From: Variovorax sp. 770b2
GTDB lineage: Bacteria > Pseudomonadota > Gammaproteobacteria > Burkholderiales > Burkholderiaceae_C
DNA length: 64,000 nt
Reading direction: 5' to 3'
Assembly (NCBI RefSeq): GCF_900115685.1
Contig: NZ_FOXJ01000001.1
Location: forward strand, 529,796-593,795
The translations under genes and the position numbers were made by a program. Below are positions 1-9,628 of this stretch, piece by piece. The notes beneath the pieces were generated by a model. That model ran no database searches, was not told the DNA's origin, and saw nothing but the letters and a program-made list of their open reading frames with translations. Positions within the stretch are counted from its first letter, which is position 1, and each line of letters opens with the position of its first letter.

Positions 1-534
1 CGCTTCGATGCCAAGGATCGCGAAGACTGGCGCAACGTCATCAACGACGATGGCACTCGCGTCTTGACCGGGAGCGCAGCGATGAACACGCTCAAGGGCT
101 ACGCCGGCAGCGATACCCTGGACGGCAAAGAGGGAGATGATTTGCTGTCGGGCGGTGCTGGTAACGACACCTATGTGATGGGGCGAGGGTATGGCGTTGA
201 TCGGGTCGACGAGGATGACGCGACAACCGGGAATGCGGACGTAGCCGTGTTTGACGCCAGTGTCGATCAGCTATGGTTTCGTCAAATAGAAAATGACCTG
301 GAAGTCAGCCTGATAGGAACCGGAGACAAGTTGGTTGTCAACGACTGGTACTTGGGTAGCCAGCACCACGTCGAGCAGTTCAAGTCCATCAGCGGCAAGA
401 CGCTGATGGACAGTCAGGTGCAGAATCTTGTTCAGGCCATGGCAAGCTTTGCGCCGCCGGCTGCGGGCCAGACCGCGTTGCCAGCCAACTACCAAGCCAG
501 CCTGATGCCGATCATTGCCGCCAACTGGCATTGA
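1..534 (+). CDS. RTX-type calcium-binding protein, C-terminal fragment (partial at window edge)
   Basis: The reading frame is open from base 1, so only the 3' end of a larger gene is present. The visible part holds two or three glycine/aspartate-rich nonapeptide repeats (GxxGxD type, for example GGAGNDTY at about bases 151-174), which in RTX proteins bind calcium outside the cell. They are followed by a domain with the pattern LWFRQ...DLEVSLIGTGDKLVVNDWY...HVEQF. That pattern is typical of the haemolysin-type calcium-binding related domain (HCBP_related) found at the ends of very large secreted Comamonadaceae proteins. The substrate or enzymatic role cannot be read from this fragment. Export by a type I secretion system is expected for the family, but no such genes are in the window. 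Confidence 0.85.
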   Translation, partial: RFDAKDREDWRNVINDDGTRVLTGSAAMNTLKGYAGSDTLDGKEGDDLLSGGAGNDTYVMGRGYGVDRVDEDDATTGNADVAVFDASVDQLWFRQIENDLEVSLIGTGDKLVVNDWYLGSQHHVEQFKSISGKTLMDSQVQNLVQAMASFAPPAAGQTALPANYQASLMPIIAANWH

Positions 535-558
535 GTGCATCGCAGATCGGTGCTCACA

Positions 559-581
559 CCCGCCCACCGCACGTGGGCGGG
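559..581. terminator. Hairpin between convergent genes, probable bidirectional terminator
   Basis: A perfect 9-bp stem (559-567 with 573-581) with a 5-nt loop lies between the stop of the RTX gene and the stop of the DUF4399 gene on the other strand. The T-rich stretch after it (AACTTCTTCC) is weak, so the terminator call rests on position and stem strength. Confidence 0.55.
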
Positions 582-634
582 AACTTCTTCCTTGTCCTGC
601 GACAGTCAGGCAGTGACGATCAGTGCGTCATCCG

Positions 635-1177
635 CTAGTTGGCCTTCGGCAGCACGGTGATCTCGATCTCCCGGCTGGTCACGTAGTACGGCACGTGCTG
701 GTGGTTGGCGAACAGCAGCCGCAGCTTGTGCTTGCCGGGCGGCAGGTCGAGCACCGCTTCGGTCTCGCCGTTGCCGTAGTGCTTGTAGTGCTGGTGCAAA
801 TACTCATCGGGCTTGTCGAACGGAATCGGCGCCTTGATGTCGACCGGCAGCGGCATGTCGATCAGGATGTGGTGATGCCCGGTGTTCTTGATCTCACCGG
901 CAGCCACGGGCGCGACCCCCATCCCCGAAGCCACGAACGCGACGCGAAACGGCGATCTCACCTGGTCGCCGTTCTTGATGTTCGTGAAGTACAGCAGTTT
1001 CTCCCCGGGCAGGAAGGGCCGCGTGCGGTCGCTCGCGCTGACGTCGCTGATGACGGAGTCGGTGGTCTCCAGCGGCTTGAGCGCGACGTCCGGCGGCGCC
1101 GCGAAAGCGAAGGAGACGCTGATCGACAGCAGGACACCGGCGATGGCCAGCGGTTTCAGGGGGTGATGGATGTTCAT
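635..1177 (-). CDS. DUF4399 domain-containing exported protein
   Basis: The protein has 180 residues. A signal peptide covers about residues 1-27 (hydrophobic core LAIAGVLLSISVSFAFA), so it is probably periplasmic. The body contains YFTNIKNGDQVRSPFRVAF, GHHHILID and LPPGKHKLRLLFANHQHVPY, which match the DUF4399 family. That family is a small beta-sandwich often found near the end of larger proteins and has no established function. I chose the ATG at 1177 because translation from there begins directly with the signal peptide. An in-frame upstream start at 1267 would add 30 residues that would mask the signal. The gene stands alone, and about 215 bases with no recognised gene separate it from the next one. 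Confidence 0.8.
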   Translation of the reverse strand: MNIHHPLKPLAIAGVLLSISVSFAFAAPPDVALKPLETTDSVISDVSASDRTRPFLPGEKLLYFTNIKNGDQVRSPFRVAFVASGMGVAPVAAGEIKNTGHHHILIDMPLPVDIKAPIPFDKPDEYLHQHYKHYGNGETEAVLDLPPGKHKLRLLFANHQHVPYYVTSREIEITVLPKAN

Positions 1178-1392
1178 GGGGAGACTTACGACACCGCCCG
1201 CAAAACGGATGCACGCCCAGCCGATGTTTCCACAAGTGCGCTGCGCCTGGTTCGCCAGCACGCACACCAGCCACGCTTCCCGTGCGCAGGCCGTCGGGTG
1301 CTCCCCGCAGCGAAATCAAGGAGGAGGGCGAAGCCCGGGGGACATTCGCGGAGGGGAGTACCCGGCGGCCTGTGCACCCGCCCTGAATGCAA

Positions 1393-2460
1393 CTACAGCC
1401 GCAGCGGCGCAGCGTAGCCGGTCATCTCCAGATAGCCACGCCCCACGCGCTTTCCCTGCGCATCGAGAAGATCGCTGAGGCCTTCCCAGTACACCCCCCC
1501 AGTCGAACCTCGGCTGTCCAGTTCCTGGTCATCGAGCAACGCGCGCACCTCGAAGTTGCCGGACGGCGTCTGCACGCGCCATTGCGTCGGGTACAACGCC
1601 CGCGTGCGCGGACTGCTCCAGGCGTTGACGCTCTCGAAACGCACCTCGTCGTTCCTGAAGACACGCAGCGCCCCATCGCGCGTGCGAAACGATCCGCCGC
1701 CCCACAGAGCGCTGCCATCCTTGCGGCGCAAATGAAAGGCGGTGAGCGCGCTGCCGTCGTCCAGGTTCATGCCGATCCAGTCCCAGCCCACCGCCTCGGG
1801 GTGCATCAGCGCTTCGCTCCATTCGTGGTCGAGCCACGCGGTGCCATCGACCTCGAAGGCCTGGCCCTTGAGCGTGAGCTTGCCCTGCGTCTTCAACTGG
1901 GGCTCGCTGTAGTAGTAGCTCGCCTGCGCTTCATCGGGCCCCTTGCGCGAGAGGCCGGCGTTGCCTTGCAAGAGCACCGGCTGCGTCGGCGTGAAGCGCA
2001 GGTCGAGCGCGAATTCGCCGGCCGGAATGCGCGCCGCATAGCTGCCGTCCTTGCGCACCAGCGACCAGTCGCGCAACTGCACCTCGGTGTCGGTTTCGCT
2101 GGCCGATGCAACGCCGAAGCCGGCGCGCGCGATGCGCTGGTCGTGCAGCAGCACGCGGCCTTCGAGGTCGGTGACGGCGGCGTGCGCGAACACGAGGTTC
2201 TTCGCGGCGAAGGCCGAGCGCATGTTCTGCGTCGCATCGATGCGCGAGCGGAAGAACGTCACCTGGAAGCCGAACTCGCGCCCCGCCGCGCTCTTCGCGT
2301 GGCCGGTGATGTACCACCACTCGGTGTGCAGGCCGGGGTGGCTGCCGAAGTCGCGCGGGAACTGCAGCGTGCGCGCGGGCAGTGCCCAGCTCGCGGGCGC
2401 GGCGGCCAGTGCGGCGAGCAGCAAGCTGCGCCGCGAGAGGCCGAAGGAACCGGAAGACAT
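1393..2460 (-). CDS. AttH/CrtC-like lipocalin-fold protein, Tat-exported
   Basis: The protein has 355 residues. A twin-arginine signal near the N-terminus (LSRRSLLLAALAAA) indicates folded export to the periplasm. The mature part carries motifs of the AttH / carotenoid 1,2-hydratase-like lipocalin families: HTEWWYITGH near residue 45, FQVTFFRS, WLDHEWSE and WDWIGMNLDDGSALTAFHLR. Although annotated as hydratases, most such proteins occur with FtsX-type ABC transporters and have no proven enzymatic role. The start is the ATG at 2460, which overlaps the stop of the upstream PLP-enzyme gene by one base (TGATG), so the two are translationally coupled. A much longer frame reading through the PLP gene is a shadow. 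The matching FtsX permease and LolD-like ATPase are elsewhere in this window. Confidence 0.8.
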   Translation of the reverse strand: MSSGSFGLSRRSLLLAALAAAPASWALPARTLQFPRDFGSHPGLHTEWWYITGHAKSAAGREFGFQVTFFRSRIDATQNMRSAFAAKNLVFAHAAVTDLEGRVLLHDQRIARAGFGVASASETDTEVQLRDWSLVRKDGSYAARIPAGEFALDLRFTPTQPVLLQGNAGLSRKGPDEAQASYYYSEPQLKTQGKLTLKGQAFEVDGTAWLDHEWSEALMHPEAVGWDWIGMNLDDGSALTAFHLRRKDGSALWGGGSFRTRDGALRVFRNDEVRFESVNAWSSPRTRALYPTQWRVQTPSGNFEVRALLDDQELDSRGSTGGVYWEGLSDLLDAQGKRVGRGYLEMTGYAAPLRL

Positions 2461-3545
2461 CACCCCGCCACCAGCGCATCGACGCGCTGCTGCGCCGGCC
2501 CGATGTCGCCGAACGCGTTCTGCACCCATGCAGCATCGTGGTAGCTGGGCAGGTAGCGCTCGCCCGAATCGCACAGCAGCGACAGGATCGACCCCTGCCG
2601 CCCGGCCGCGCGCAGCTCCTGTGCCACCGCCAGCATGCCGATGAAGTTGGTGCCCGTCGAAGGCCCGACCTTGCGCCCCAGCAGCGCCGAGAGCGCATGC
2701 ATCGCCGCCACCGAATCGAGATTGGGCACCTCGATCATGCGATCGACCAGCGTGCGGATGAAGCTCGGCTCCACGCGCGGCTGCCCGATGCCTTCGATGC
2801 GCGAGCCCACGGCCGTGAGCGTCGCGTCGCCCGTGCGGTGATAGGCCGAGAACACCGAGCCCTCGGGGTCGGGCACGCACACCTGCGTGTCGTGGCAGCG
2901 GTAGCGCAGGTACCGGCCGATGGTCGCGCTGGTGCCGCCGGTGCCCGCACCCACCACGATCCATTCGGGGATCGGATGGCGCTCCCGCGCCATCTGCTGG
3001 AACATGCTCTCGGCGATGTTGTTGTTGCCGCGCCAGTCGGTCGCGCGCTCGGCATACGTGAACTGGTCCATGTAGTGGCCGCCCGTGCGCTCGGCCAGCG
3101 CGCGGGCTTCCTCGTACACCTGTGCGGCGTGGTCCACGAAGTGGCAGCTCGCGCCGTAGAAGGCGATCTGCGCGATCTTCTCGGGCGAGGTGCTGCGCGG
3201 CATCACCGCGATGAAGGGCAGGCCCAGGAGCCGCGCGAAGTAGGCCTCGCTCACCGCCGTCGATCCGCTCGAAGCCTCCACGATGGTCGTGCCCTCGCGC
3301 ACCCAGCCGTTGCACAGTGCGTAGAGAAAGAGCGAGCGCGCGAGCCGGTGCTTGAGGCTGCCGGTCGGGTGGGTGGATTCGTCTTTCAGGTACAGGTCGA
3401 TGCCGGCTGCCGCGAGCGCGGGCAGGGGGAGCGGGATCAGGTGCGTGTCGGCGCTGCGCTGGTAGTCGGCTTCGATGCGGCGGATGGCGCCGCCGAGCCA
3501 GCCGCTGCAGGAGGCGCCAGGGAGGAAGGAGGGTGTGGGCTGCAT
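2460..3545 (-). CDS. PLP-dependent cysteine synthase-family enzyme (Cds1-like)
   Basis: The 361-residue protein has the fold-type II PLP enzyme signature. [11 protein letters not shown] places the Schiff-base lysine at K65, a substrate loop SSGST lies near residue 93, a glycine-rich phosphate-binding segment GAGTGGTSA near 198, and a second conserved loop STGTNF near 295. The sequence resembles the L-cysteine desulfhydrase (Cds1) branch more than biosynthetic CysK/CysM, so breakdown of cysteine to sulfide, pyruvate and ammonia is the likeliest reaction. The assignment between synthase and desulfhydrase is inference. It is the first gene of a two-gene unit with the lipocalin-like protein and diverges from the penicillin-acylase gene across 94 bases. 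Confidence 0.8.
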   Translation of the reverse strand: MQPTPSFLPGASCSGWLGGAIRRIEADYQRSADTHLIPLPLPALAAAGIDLYLKDESTHPTGSLKHRLARSLFLYALCNGWVREGTTIVEASSGSTAVSEAYFARLLGLPFIAVMPRSTSPEKIAQIAFYGASCHFVDHAAQVYEEARALAERTGGHYMDQFTYAERATDWRGNNNIAESMFQQMARERHPIPEWIVVGAGTGGTSATIGRYLRYRCHDTQVCVPDPEGSVFSAYHRTGDATLTAVGSRIEGIGQPRVEPSFIRTLVDRMIEVPNLDSVAAMHALSALLGRKVGPSTGTNFIGMLAVAQELRAAGRQGSILSLLCDSGERYLPSYHDAAWVQNAFGDIGPAQQRVDALVAG

Positions 3546-3639
3546 AGCGCGCCAGTCTACAAGTCATGCCTTGTAACCCGGTGGCCGGTGGAAATCGGGA
3601 TACTGTGCGCTGCCGTAAACAAGGCAGGAGACGAGACAC

Positions 3640-6183
3640 ATGAAAAGAACGAGCCCGCGCCTGGCAGCGCGACGCATGCCGAGCCATCGGCTTTCCATCG
3701 GCGCATTGGCCGCCATCGCCCTCGCCGGGTGTGCGTCCAGCCCTCCGGGCAGCGACACGCCCACGCGCCCCTCTTCATCCTTCACCGTCCCCGGCCTCGA
3801 GAAGCCCGCCGAGGTGCTGGTCGACCGCTGGGGCGTGCCGCACCTGTACGCCGGCACGCTCTACGACGCCTTCGTGGCGCAGGGCTTCATCGCCGCGCGC
3901 GACCGGCTTTGGCAGATGGACCTGTGGCGCAAGCGCGGCCTGGGCGAAATGGCCAAGGACTTCGGCCCTGCATGGGTCGAGAGCGACCGCGCCGCGCGCG
4001 CCGTGCTCTACCGCGGCGACATGTACCGCGAGTGGCTGGCCTACGGGTCGGACGCCAAGCGCGTGGCCGAGGCCTTCACCGCTGGCGTCAATGCCTACGT
4101 CGCGCAGGTTCGCGCGCAGCCTGCGCTGCTGCCGACCGAGTTCGCATTGCTGGGCTACCAGCCGGCCACGTGGTCGCCCGAGGACGTGGTGCGCATCCGG
4201 CACCACGGGCTCACGCTCAACTTCACCTCCGAGGTCGACCGCGCACGCGCCTTCTGCGCGGGCGGCCCGGGCATCAAGGCCGACTGGCTGCGCCGTGAGC
4301 TCGATCCGCCGGTCACGCCCAAGGTGCCGGTGGGGTTCGACCCCTGCACCATTCCTGCAGCGGAACTGCGCGCCGCGTACCTGCGGGCGACGGACTCGCC
4401 GCGCTTCACCAAGGACAACACGCGGGTCGGCATGAATGCGGGCACGCCTTCCACGCCGGTGGCCTTGCTGCCCGGCAGCGCCGAATCGATCGCAGCGAAA
4501 GCCGAGCAGGACGAGGCGCAGCAACAGGCGCTGCAAGGCGACCCCACGGGCGCCTACGGCAGCAACAACTGGGTCATCTCGCCGAAGCTCACCTCCACCG
4601 GCCGGCCCATCCTGGCCAACGACCCGCACCGCTCGCATGGCGCGCCCAGCCTGCGCTACATGACGCACCTGAGCGCCCCCGGCATGGACGCCATCGGCGC
4701 GGGCGAGCCCTTCCTGCCGGGCCTGTCGATCGGCCACAACGGCACCATCGCCTTCGGTCTCACGCGCTTCTACATGGACCAGGAAGACCTGTACGTGTAC
4801 CAGCTCAACCCGAAGAACCCCAACGAGTACCGCTACCAGGGCCGCTGGGAGCCGATGACGCGCGTCACCGAGCGCATCGCGGTACGCGGCGAGAGCACGC
4901 CGCGCGAGGTGGTCAACACCTTCACGCGGCATGGCCCCGTGCTGCTCGCGGAGCCCGGCAAGCGGCGCGCGTATGCATTGCGCGCCGCCTGGCTGGAGCC
5001 CGGCATGGCGCCGTATTTCGGTTCGATGGACTACATGCGCGCGCGCAACTGGGACCAGTTCCGCGCCGCGATGAACCGCTGGGGCGCACCGGGCGAGAAC
5101 CAGGTGTATGCCGACAGCAGCGGCAACGTCGGCTGGATTCCGGGCGGGCTCACGCCGATCCGGCCCAACTGGGATGGTCTCATGCCCGTGCCGGGCGATG
5201 GCCGCTACGAGTGGTCGGGCTTTCGCAATGGCGACGAGCTGCCTTCGGAGTTCAACCCCGCGCGCGGCTACGTGGTGACCGCCAACGAGAACAACATTCC
5301 GCCCGACCATCCGGCCGCGAAGAAGGGCATCGGCTACGAGTGGAGCGATGCGGCTCGCGCGCGTCGTTTGAAAGAGCTGTTCGCCACGAAGGTGGCGGCG
5401 GGTTCGCGCTTCACCATCGAGGACTCCGAGCGCATGCAGAACGACATCGTCGCGACGCCGGCGCAGCGGCTCCTGAAGCTGCTGGCGGGCCTGCGCAGCG
5501 ACGACGCGCAAACGGCAGCCGGCCTGCGCCTGCTGCAGGGCTGGGACGGCGCGATGGACCGCGACAGCGCCGCGGCCGCGCTCTACGAGGTGTGGAGCAG
5601 CAAGCCGCTGCGCGCGGCGGTGCTCAAGGCGGGTGCGGGCGATGTGGGCGCGCCGCTGGCGGCGCCAGGCGACAACACGCGCATGGTGCTGCTGCTGGAG
5701 AACCCGTTCGGCTGGGTCACCGACGCGCAGCGCGATGCCCTGCTGCTGCAGACGCTGCCGCCCGCGATGCAGGAGCTCACCGCCAAGCTCGGTCCCGACA
5801 TGAAGGCCTGGAAGTGGGGCACCCTGCATCGCGCGGAGTTCCGCCATCCGCTCGCCGAGGTGGTCGATGCCGCCACGCGCAAGAAGCTGGACGTGGGCGA
5901 CTGGCCGATGTCCGGCTCCAGCTTCACGCCGATGGCGGCGACCTACCGGGCGAGCGACTACCGGTTGACCGCGGGCGCGTCGTTCCGCATGGTGCTCGAC
6001 GTGGGCAACTGGGACGCCTCGCGCGTCATCAACACGCCGGGCCAGTCGGGCAACCCGGACAGCCCCAACTACCGCGACCTTGCGCCGCTGTGGCTCGAAG
6101 GCAAGTACGTGCCGCTGGTCTACAGCCGCGGGGCGGTGGAAAAGGAAACCGTGGAGCGGATCCAGCTGACCCCCGCAAAATAG
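3640..6183 (+). CDS. Penicillin acylase family protein (Ntn-hydrolase lipoprotein)
   Basis: The protein has 847 residues and a lipoprotein signal ending in the lipobox LAGC at about residues 28-31, so the enzyme is probably anchored in the envelope. It matches the penicillin acylase (S45) family in full length. These are precursors that cleave themselves into alpha and beta chains, the new N-terminal serine of the beta chain being the nucleophile. The segment TGAYGSNNWVI puts that serine at S308 after a glycine, and NDPHR and SIGHNGTIAFG follow as expected. Family members hydrolyse amides such as beta-lactams, acyl-homoserine lactones or other N-acyl compounds; the substrate here is unknown. 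The ATG at 3640 is preceded by GGAGACGAG. The methyltransferase gene begins 5 bases after the stop. Confidence 0.88.
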   Translation: MKRTSPRLAARRMPSHRLSIGALAAIALAGCASSPPGSDTPTRPSSSFTVPGLEKPAEVLVDRWGVPHLYAGTLYDAFVAQGFIAARDRLWQMDLWRKRGLGEMAKDFGPAWVESDRAARAVLYRGDMYREWLAYGSDAKRVAEAFTAGVNAYVAQVRAQPALLPTEFALLGYQPATWSPEDVVRIRHHGLTLNFTSEVDRARAFCAGGPGIKADWLRRELDPPVTPKVPVGFDPCTIPAAELRAAYLRATDSPRFTKDNTRVGMNAGTPSTPVALLPGSAESIAAKAEQDEAQQQALQGDPTGAYGSNNWVISPKLTSTGRPILANDPHRSHGAPSLRYMTHLSAPGMDAIGAGEPFLPGLSIGHNGTIAFGLTRFYMDQEDLYVYQLNPKNPNEYRYQGRWEPMTRVTERIAVRGESTPREVVNTFTRHGPVLLAEPGKRRAYALRAAWLEPGMAPYFGSMDYMRARNWDQFRAAMNRWGAPGENQVYADSSGNVGWIPGGLTPIRPNWDGLMPVPGDGRYEWSGFRNGDELPSEFNPARGYVVTANENNIPPDHPAAKKGIGYEWSDAARARRLKELFATKVAAGSRFTIEDSERMQNDIVATPAQRLLKLLAGLRSDDAQTAAGLRLLQGWDGAMDRDSAAAALYEVWSSKPLRAAVLKAGAGDVGAPLAAPGDNTRMVLLLENPFGWVTDAQRDALLLQTLPPAMQELTAKLGPDMKAWKWGTLHRAEFRHPLAEVVDAATRKKLDVGDWPMSGSSFTPMAATYRASDYRLTAGASFRMVLDVGNWDASRVINTPGQSGNPDSPNYRDLAPLWLEGKYVPLVYSRGAVEKETVERIQLTPAK

Positions 6184-6188
6184 GCGCC

Positions 6189-6908
6189 ATGACCCTCGAC
6201 GAGCTCAACCGCAAATTCGCTGAAGTCCCCGCACGCCACAAGGAGGTCTCGATCATCGCGAGCATGGATGACGAGCCTGCCCGGCCCAGCCGGCGACTGA
6301 TGGAGGTCGCCCTCAAGGCATGTGCGATGGCGATGGACGTGGCATTGCCCGTCTACGAGGGCCGCGCGTCGAAGGAGCCGCACTGGTTCGACACCTGGCC
6401 CGGCGAACACTACCGGCTGCTGGCCGCGCTGGTGCGCACGCTGAACCCGAAGACGGTGATCGAGATCGGCACCTTCACCGGCATGGGCACGCTGGCGCTC
6501 GCACAGGACCTGCAGCCTTCGGGAACCCTGGCCACCTTCGACCTGCTGGCGTGGAACGGCTTTGCCGACACCTGGCTCGCGCCTTCCGACTTCGCCGGAG
6601 GCCGCGTGCGGCAGGTGCTGCACGACATCTCCACGCCGGGCGGCATCGAGCCGCATCGCGCGCTGTTCGAGTCGGCCGACCTGGTCTTTGTCGATGGGCC
6701 CAAGGACGGCATCACGGAGGCGAACATCCTCGCCAACCTGGGCACGTTGAACCTGTCGCGCGATGTGATCGTCATGTTCGACGACATCCGCGTCGTGAAC
6801 ATGATCGACATCTGGCGCCGCATCGGCCGGCCCAAGATGGACCTCACTTCCTTCGGCCACTGGAGCGGCACGGGCCTGATCGACTGGAACGGAACGTCCG
6901 ACCTCTGA
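6189..6908 (+). CDS. Class I SAM-dependent methyltransferase (O-methyltransferase-like)
   Basis: The protein has 239 residues. The SAM-binding motif I reads VIEIGTFTGMGTLALAQ at about residues 81-97, and a later acidic stretch LVFVDGPKDG matches the metal/substrate-side aspartate of catechol O-methyltransferase-like enzymes. It therefore looks like a cation-dependent small-molecule O-methyltransferase, but the substrate cannot be deduced. The start ATG at 6189 lies 5 bases after the acylase stop, so the two genes are probably co-transcribed. The stop is 19 bases from the end of the convergent permease gene. Confidence 0.78.
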   Translation: MTLDELNRKFAEVPARHKEVSIIASMDDEPARPSRRLMEVALKACAMAMDVALPVYEGRASKEPHWFDTWPGEHYRLLAALVRTLNPKTVIEIGTFTGMGTLALAQDLQPSGTLATFDLLAWNGFADTWLAPSDFAGGRVRQVLHDISTPGGIEPHRALFESADLVFVDGPKDGITEANILANLGTLNLSRDVIVMFDDIRVVNMIDIWRRIGRPKMDLTSFGHWSGTGLIDWNGTSDL

Positions 6909-6927
6909 GCACTGAAAGAGGAGGGCG

Positions 6928-9543
6928 CTACCAGTCCTCTTTCACCGCCAGCACCACATCCTTGCCCGCGGCCGCCCGTCCCGCCAGCCACGCGGTGACC
7001 GTGCCCGCCACCACCACCGCGCCGCACAGCGCGATAAGGCGCGTCCACGGCACGAGCAGGTCCATCGTCCAGTGAAAGCTCTGCGGGTTCACCACCTTCA
7101 CGAGCACCACCGACACCGCCAGCCCGAGCACCAGCCCGGCCACGGCGCCGATGGCCGTCCACGCCGCGCCTTCGCCCGCCACCACGGCCAGCACCTGCCG
7201 CCGCGTGAACCCCAGGTGCGCGAGCAGCCCGAATTCCTTGCGCCGCGCGAGCACCTGCGCGCTGAAGCTCGCCGCGATGCCGAAGAGACCGATGGCGATG
7301 GCCACGGCCTGCAGCCAGTAGGTGACTGCGAAGCTGCGGTCGAAGATGCGCAGCGACGTCGCGCGGATCTGCCCGACCGAGGCGATCTCGACCGAGTCGG
7401 GCGACCCGCCGCCCTGGCGCGCGGCGAGCGCGCGCACGGCCGCCTGCACGGCGCCTTCGGAGGCGCCCGGCGCGAGCCACAGCGAGATGTCGCTCACGTC
7501 GCGCTGGCCGGTGATGCGCGCGTAGTCGCGCGCATCCATCGTGACCGCGCCGAACTGCCGCGCATAGTCGCGCCACACGCCCGCGACGAAGAAGGTGTTC
7601 GCGACTTTCGTGGGGAGCGCAGTGGCCGACAGCGCGGCGGCCAGCGGCGCGAAGGCGGTGCCCGGCTTCGCGCCGTAGAGTTCCACCATCGGCTCGCTCA
7701 CGTAGATGCCGATCTGCCCCGAGGGCACGGGCAATGCCGCGCCCACCAGCGGCAGCGATTGGGACGCGCTGCCTTCCAGGCTGCGCGCGATCAGCGTCAC
7801 GGCCGGCTGCGAGGCATCCAGCTGCAACGACTGCGTGCGCAGCGTGCCCGTGCGCGCCACGCCGGGCAGTTGCGCCAGCGCCTGCACGAAGGCGGGCGGG
7901 AAGGTCGCGGTGTCGGTGCTGCTCGTGCCGCCGCTGTTGCCGCCGCGGCCGCCCGAGGTGGCGCGCACGTACAGGTCGGCCGGCAGCACCACGTCCAGCC
8001 AGTGCGTCACCGAATCTCGAAAGCTCGCGACCATCACCGTGAGCGCCACCGCGAGGCTCAGGCTCGCGACCACGCCGCTGACCGCCACGGCGGCGGTGCC
8101 GCGCATGCGCCGCGCACGCTCGATGGCCAGCATCGGCAGCACGCGCTCGGCGAACGCGGGCGCGATGCGGTCGTACAGCAGCGCGATGAGCCAAGGCAGG
8201 GCGGTGATGCCGCCCACCAGCAGGCACGCCACCGACACATACGCCGCCACCGGAATGCCGCCGATGGCCGGAATGTTCGCCAGCGCCGCACTGAGCGCGA
8301 TCAGCCCGAGCGCGAGCCAGTGGCTGCGGCTCTGCGTGGGCGCGGCGCCCAGGCCCTTGAGCGTCTGCGCCTCGGGCAGCGCCTGCGCCGCGCGCGCAGG
8401 CCACCAGCCACCCACCAGTGCTGCCGCCACGCCGAGGCCACCGTACAGCAGCGCCGCGCCGCCGCTCCAGTGCAGCTTGGGCGCGACGCCTTCGAAGTAC
8501 CCCCCGCCCAGGTCGCCGCCCAGCACCCGCAGCGCGAAGGCCGCGAGCGCGGTGCCCAGCGCAAGACCGGCGGCGCTGCCGATCACGCCGAGCACCAGCG
8601 ATTCGGCCAGCACCAGCCGCAGCCGCTCGCGCGGCGTGAGGCCGAGCACGCCGAGCAGCGCGAACTGCTGCGCACGCTTGGCCACGCTCAACGCCAGCAC
8701 CGAGAACACCAGGAACGCGCCCGTGAACAGCGCCACCAGCGCCAGCACCGTGAGGTTGACGCGGTAGGCGCGCGAGAGGTTGCTCACGCGCTCGGCCGCA
8801 TCGCCCGGTTCCGCGAACTGCACGCCCGCGGGCCAGCCGGGGGATTTCTGCAGCGCATCGGTGAAGGCTGCGCGGTCGGTGCCGGGCGCCAGGCGCAGGT
8901 CGATGCGGCTCAACCGGCCGACCTGGTCGAACAGCTCCTGCGCAGCCGCGATGTCCATCACCGCGAGCGCCGTGCCGCTGGCGGCGACGTGGCCCGCCAC
9001 GTCGAGCCGGTGCCACGTGGCGCCGCTGCGCAACTGCACCGTCTCGGTGGCATCGCCGCTGGCTTGCGCCGGCAGGCCGAGCACGCCGCGCGCGGCGGCA
9101 TTGAGGAACACATGCCCCGGCGCGAAGAGCGCGAAGCGGTCGGCGCCCGCGGCGGGTTGCGGCATCAGCGCGGGCGCGATGGTGGGGAGCACCAGCGCAT
9201 CGACGCCGATCACGCGCATCGGCACCTGGCGCTCGCCGCTGGGCAGAACCAGGGCCAGGCCCTGGAACTCGAGCACCGGGCTGGCGAGCGTCACCTGCGG
9301 ATGGCGGGCCAGTTGCGCGAACACGGCCTCGTCGAAGCCGCCCTGCACGGCGCGCACCTCCAGGTCGGGCTGCCCGTTGACCGAGCGCACCGCACTGGAG
9401 AACTCGTCCAGCGCCGAGGCGTTGATGAGCTGCACCGAGAACGCGAGCGCCACGCCCAGCATCACGGCCAGCACGGCCGCCGCGTTGCGCCAGGGGTGGT
9501 GGCGCAGTTCCTGCCAGGAGAAGGTGGTGAGCAATGCACGCAT
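6928..9543 (-). CDS. FtsX-like ABC transporter permease (MacB/LolE type)
   Basis: The 871-residue membrane protein has one N-terminal membrane segment (WRNAAAVLAVMLGVALAFSV), a long periplasmic region, a central cluster of membrane segments, a second periplasmic region and a C-terminal cluster of three (near residues 740-860, for example YWLQAVAIAIGLFGIAASF). This is the duplicated FtsX-domain arrangement of large permeases that extract or move lipids and lipoproteins rather than import solutes. I chose the ATG at 9543 because the protein then opens with the short amphipathic segment and membrane helix usual for the family. No ATPase gene is adjacent. The LolD-like ATPase at 16905-17555 and the lipocalin-like protein at 1393-2460 are the usual partners of such permeases. 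Confidence 0.85.
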   Translation of the reverse strand: MRALLTTFSWQELRHHPWRNAAAVLAVMLGVALAFSVQLINASALDEFSSAVRSVNGQPDLEVRAVQGGFDEAVFAQLARHPQVTLASPVLEFQGLALVLPSGERQVPMRVIGVDALVLPTIAPALMPQPAAGADRFALFAPGHVFLNAAARGVLGLPAQASGDATETVQLRSGATWHRLDVAGHVAASGTALAVMDIAAAQELFDQVGRLSRIDLRLAPGTDRAAFTDALQKSPGWPAGVQFAEPGDAAERVSNLSRAYRVNLTVLALVALFTGAFLVFSVLALSVAKRAQQFALLGVLGLTPRERLRLVLAESLVLGVIGSAAGLALGTALAAFALRVLGGDLGGGYFEGVAPKLHWSGGAALLYGGLGVAAALVGGWWPARAAQALPEAQTLKGLGAAPTQSRSHWLALGLIALSAALANIPAIGGIPVAAYVSVACLLVGGITALPWLIALLYDRIAPAFAERVLPMLAIERARRMRGTAAVAVSGVVASLSLAVALTVMVASFRDSVTHWLDVVLPADLYVRATSGGRGGNSGGTSSTDTATFPPAFVQALAQLPGVARTGTLRTQSLQLDASQPAVTLIARSLEGSASQSLPLVGAALPVPSGQIGIYVSEPMVELYGAKPGTAFAPLAAALSATALPTKVANTFFVAGVWRDYARQFGAVTMDARDYARITGQRDVSDISLWLAPGASEGAVQAAVRALAARQGGGSPDSVEIASVGQIRATSLRIFDRSFAVTYWLQAVAIAIGLFGIAASFSAQVLARRKEFGLLAHLGFTRRQVLAVVAGEGAAWTAIGAVAGLVLGLAVSVVLVKVVNPQSFHWTMDLLVPWTRLIALCGAVVVAGTVTAWLAGRAAAGKDVVLAVKEDW

Positions 9544-9628
9544 GCGCCGATTGTGGCTCTGGCCGCGTGTTACATCCGCGTGGCACGATGGCGCCTCTTT
9601 CGATGACGATGCCCCGAGGAATTCGACG

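Noticed and set aside
1178-1392. Possible gene or repeat in the 215-base gap between DUF4399 and lipocalin genes
   Set aside because: No frame with recognisable protein features. It may contain a genus-specific repeat, but no second copy was found in the window.
2461-3687. Upstream extension of the lipocalin-like gene through the PLP-enzyme gene
   Set aside because: The extension is the out-of-frame image of the PLP enzyme, and the Tat signal at ATG 2460 marks the real start.
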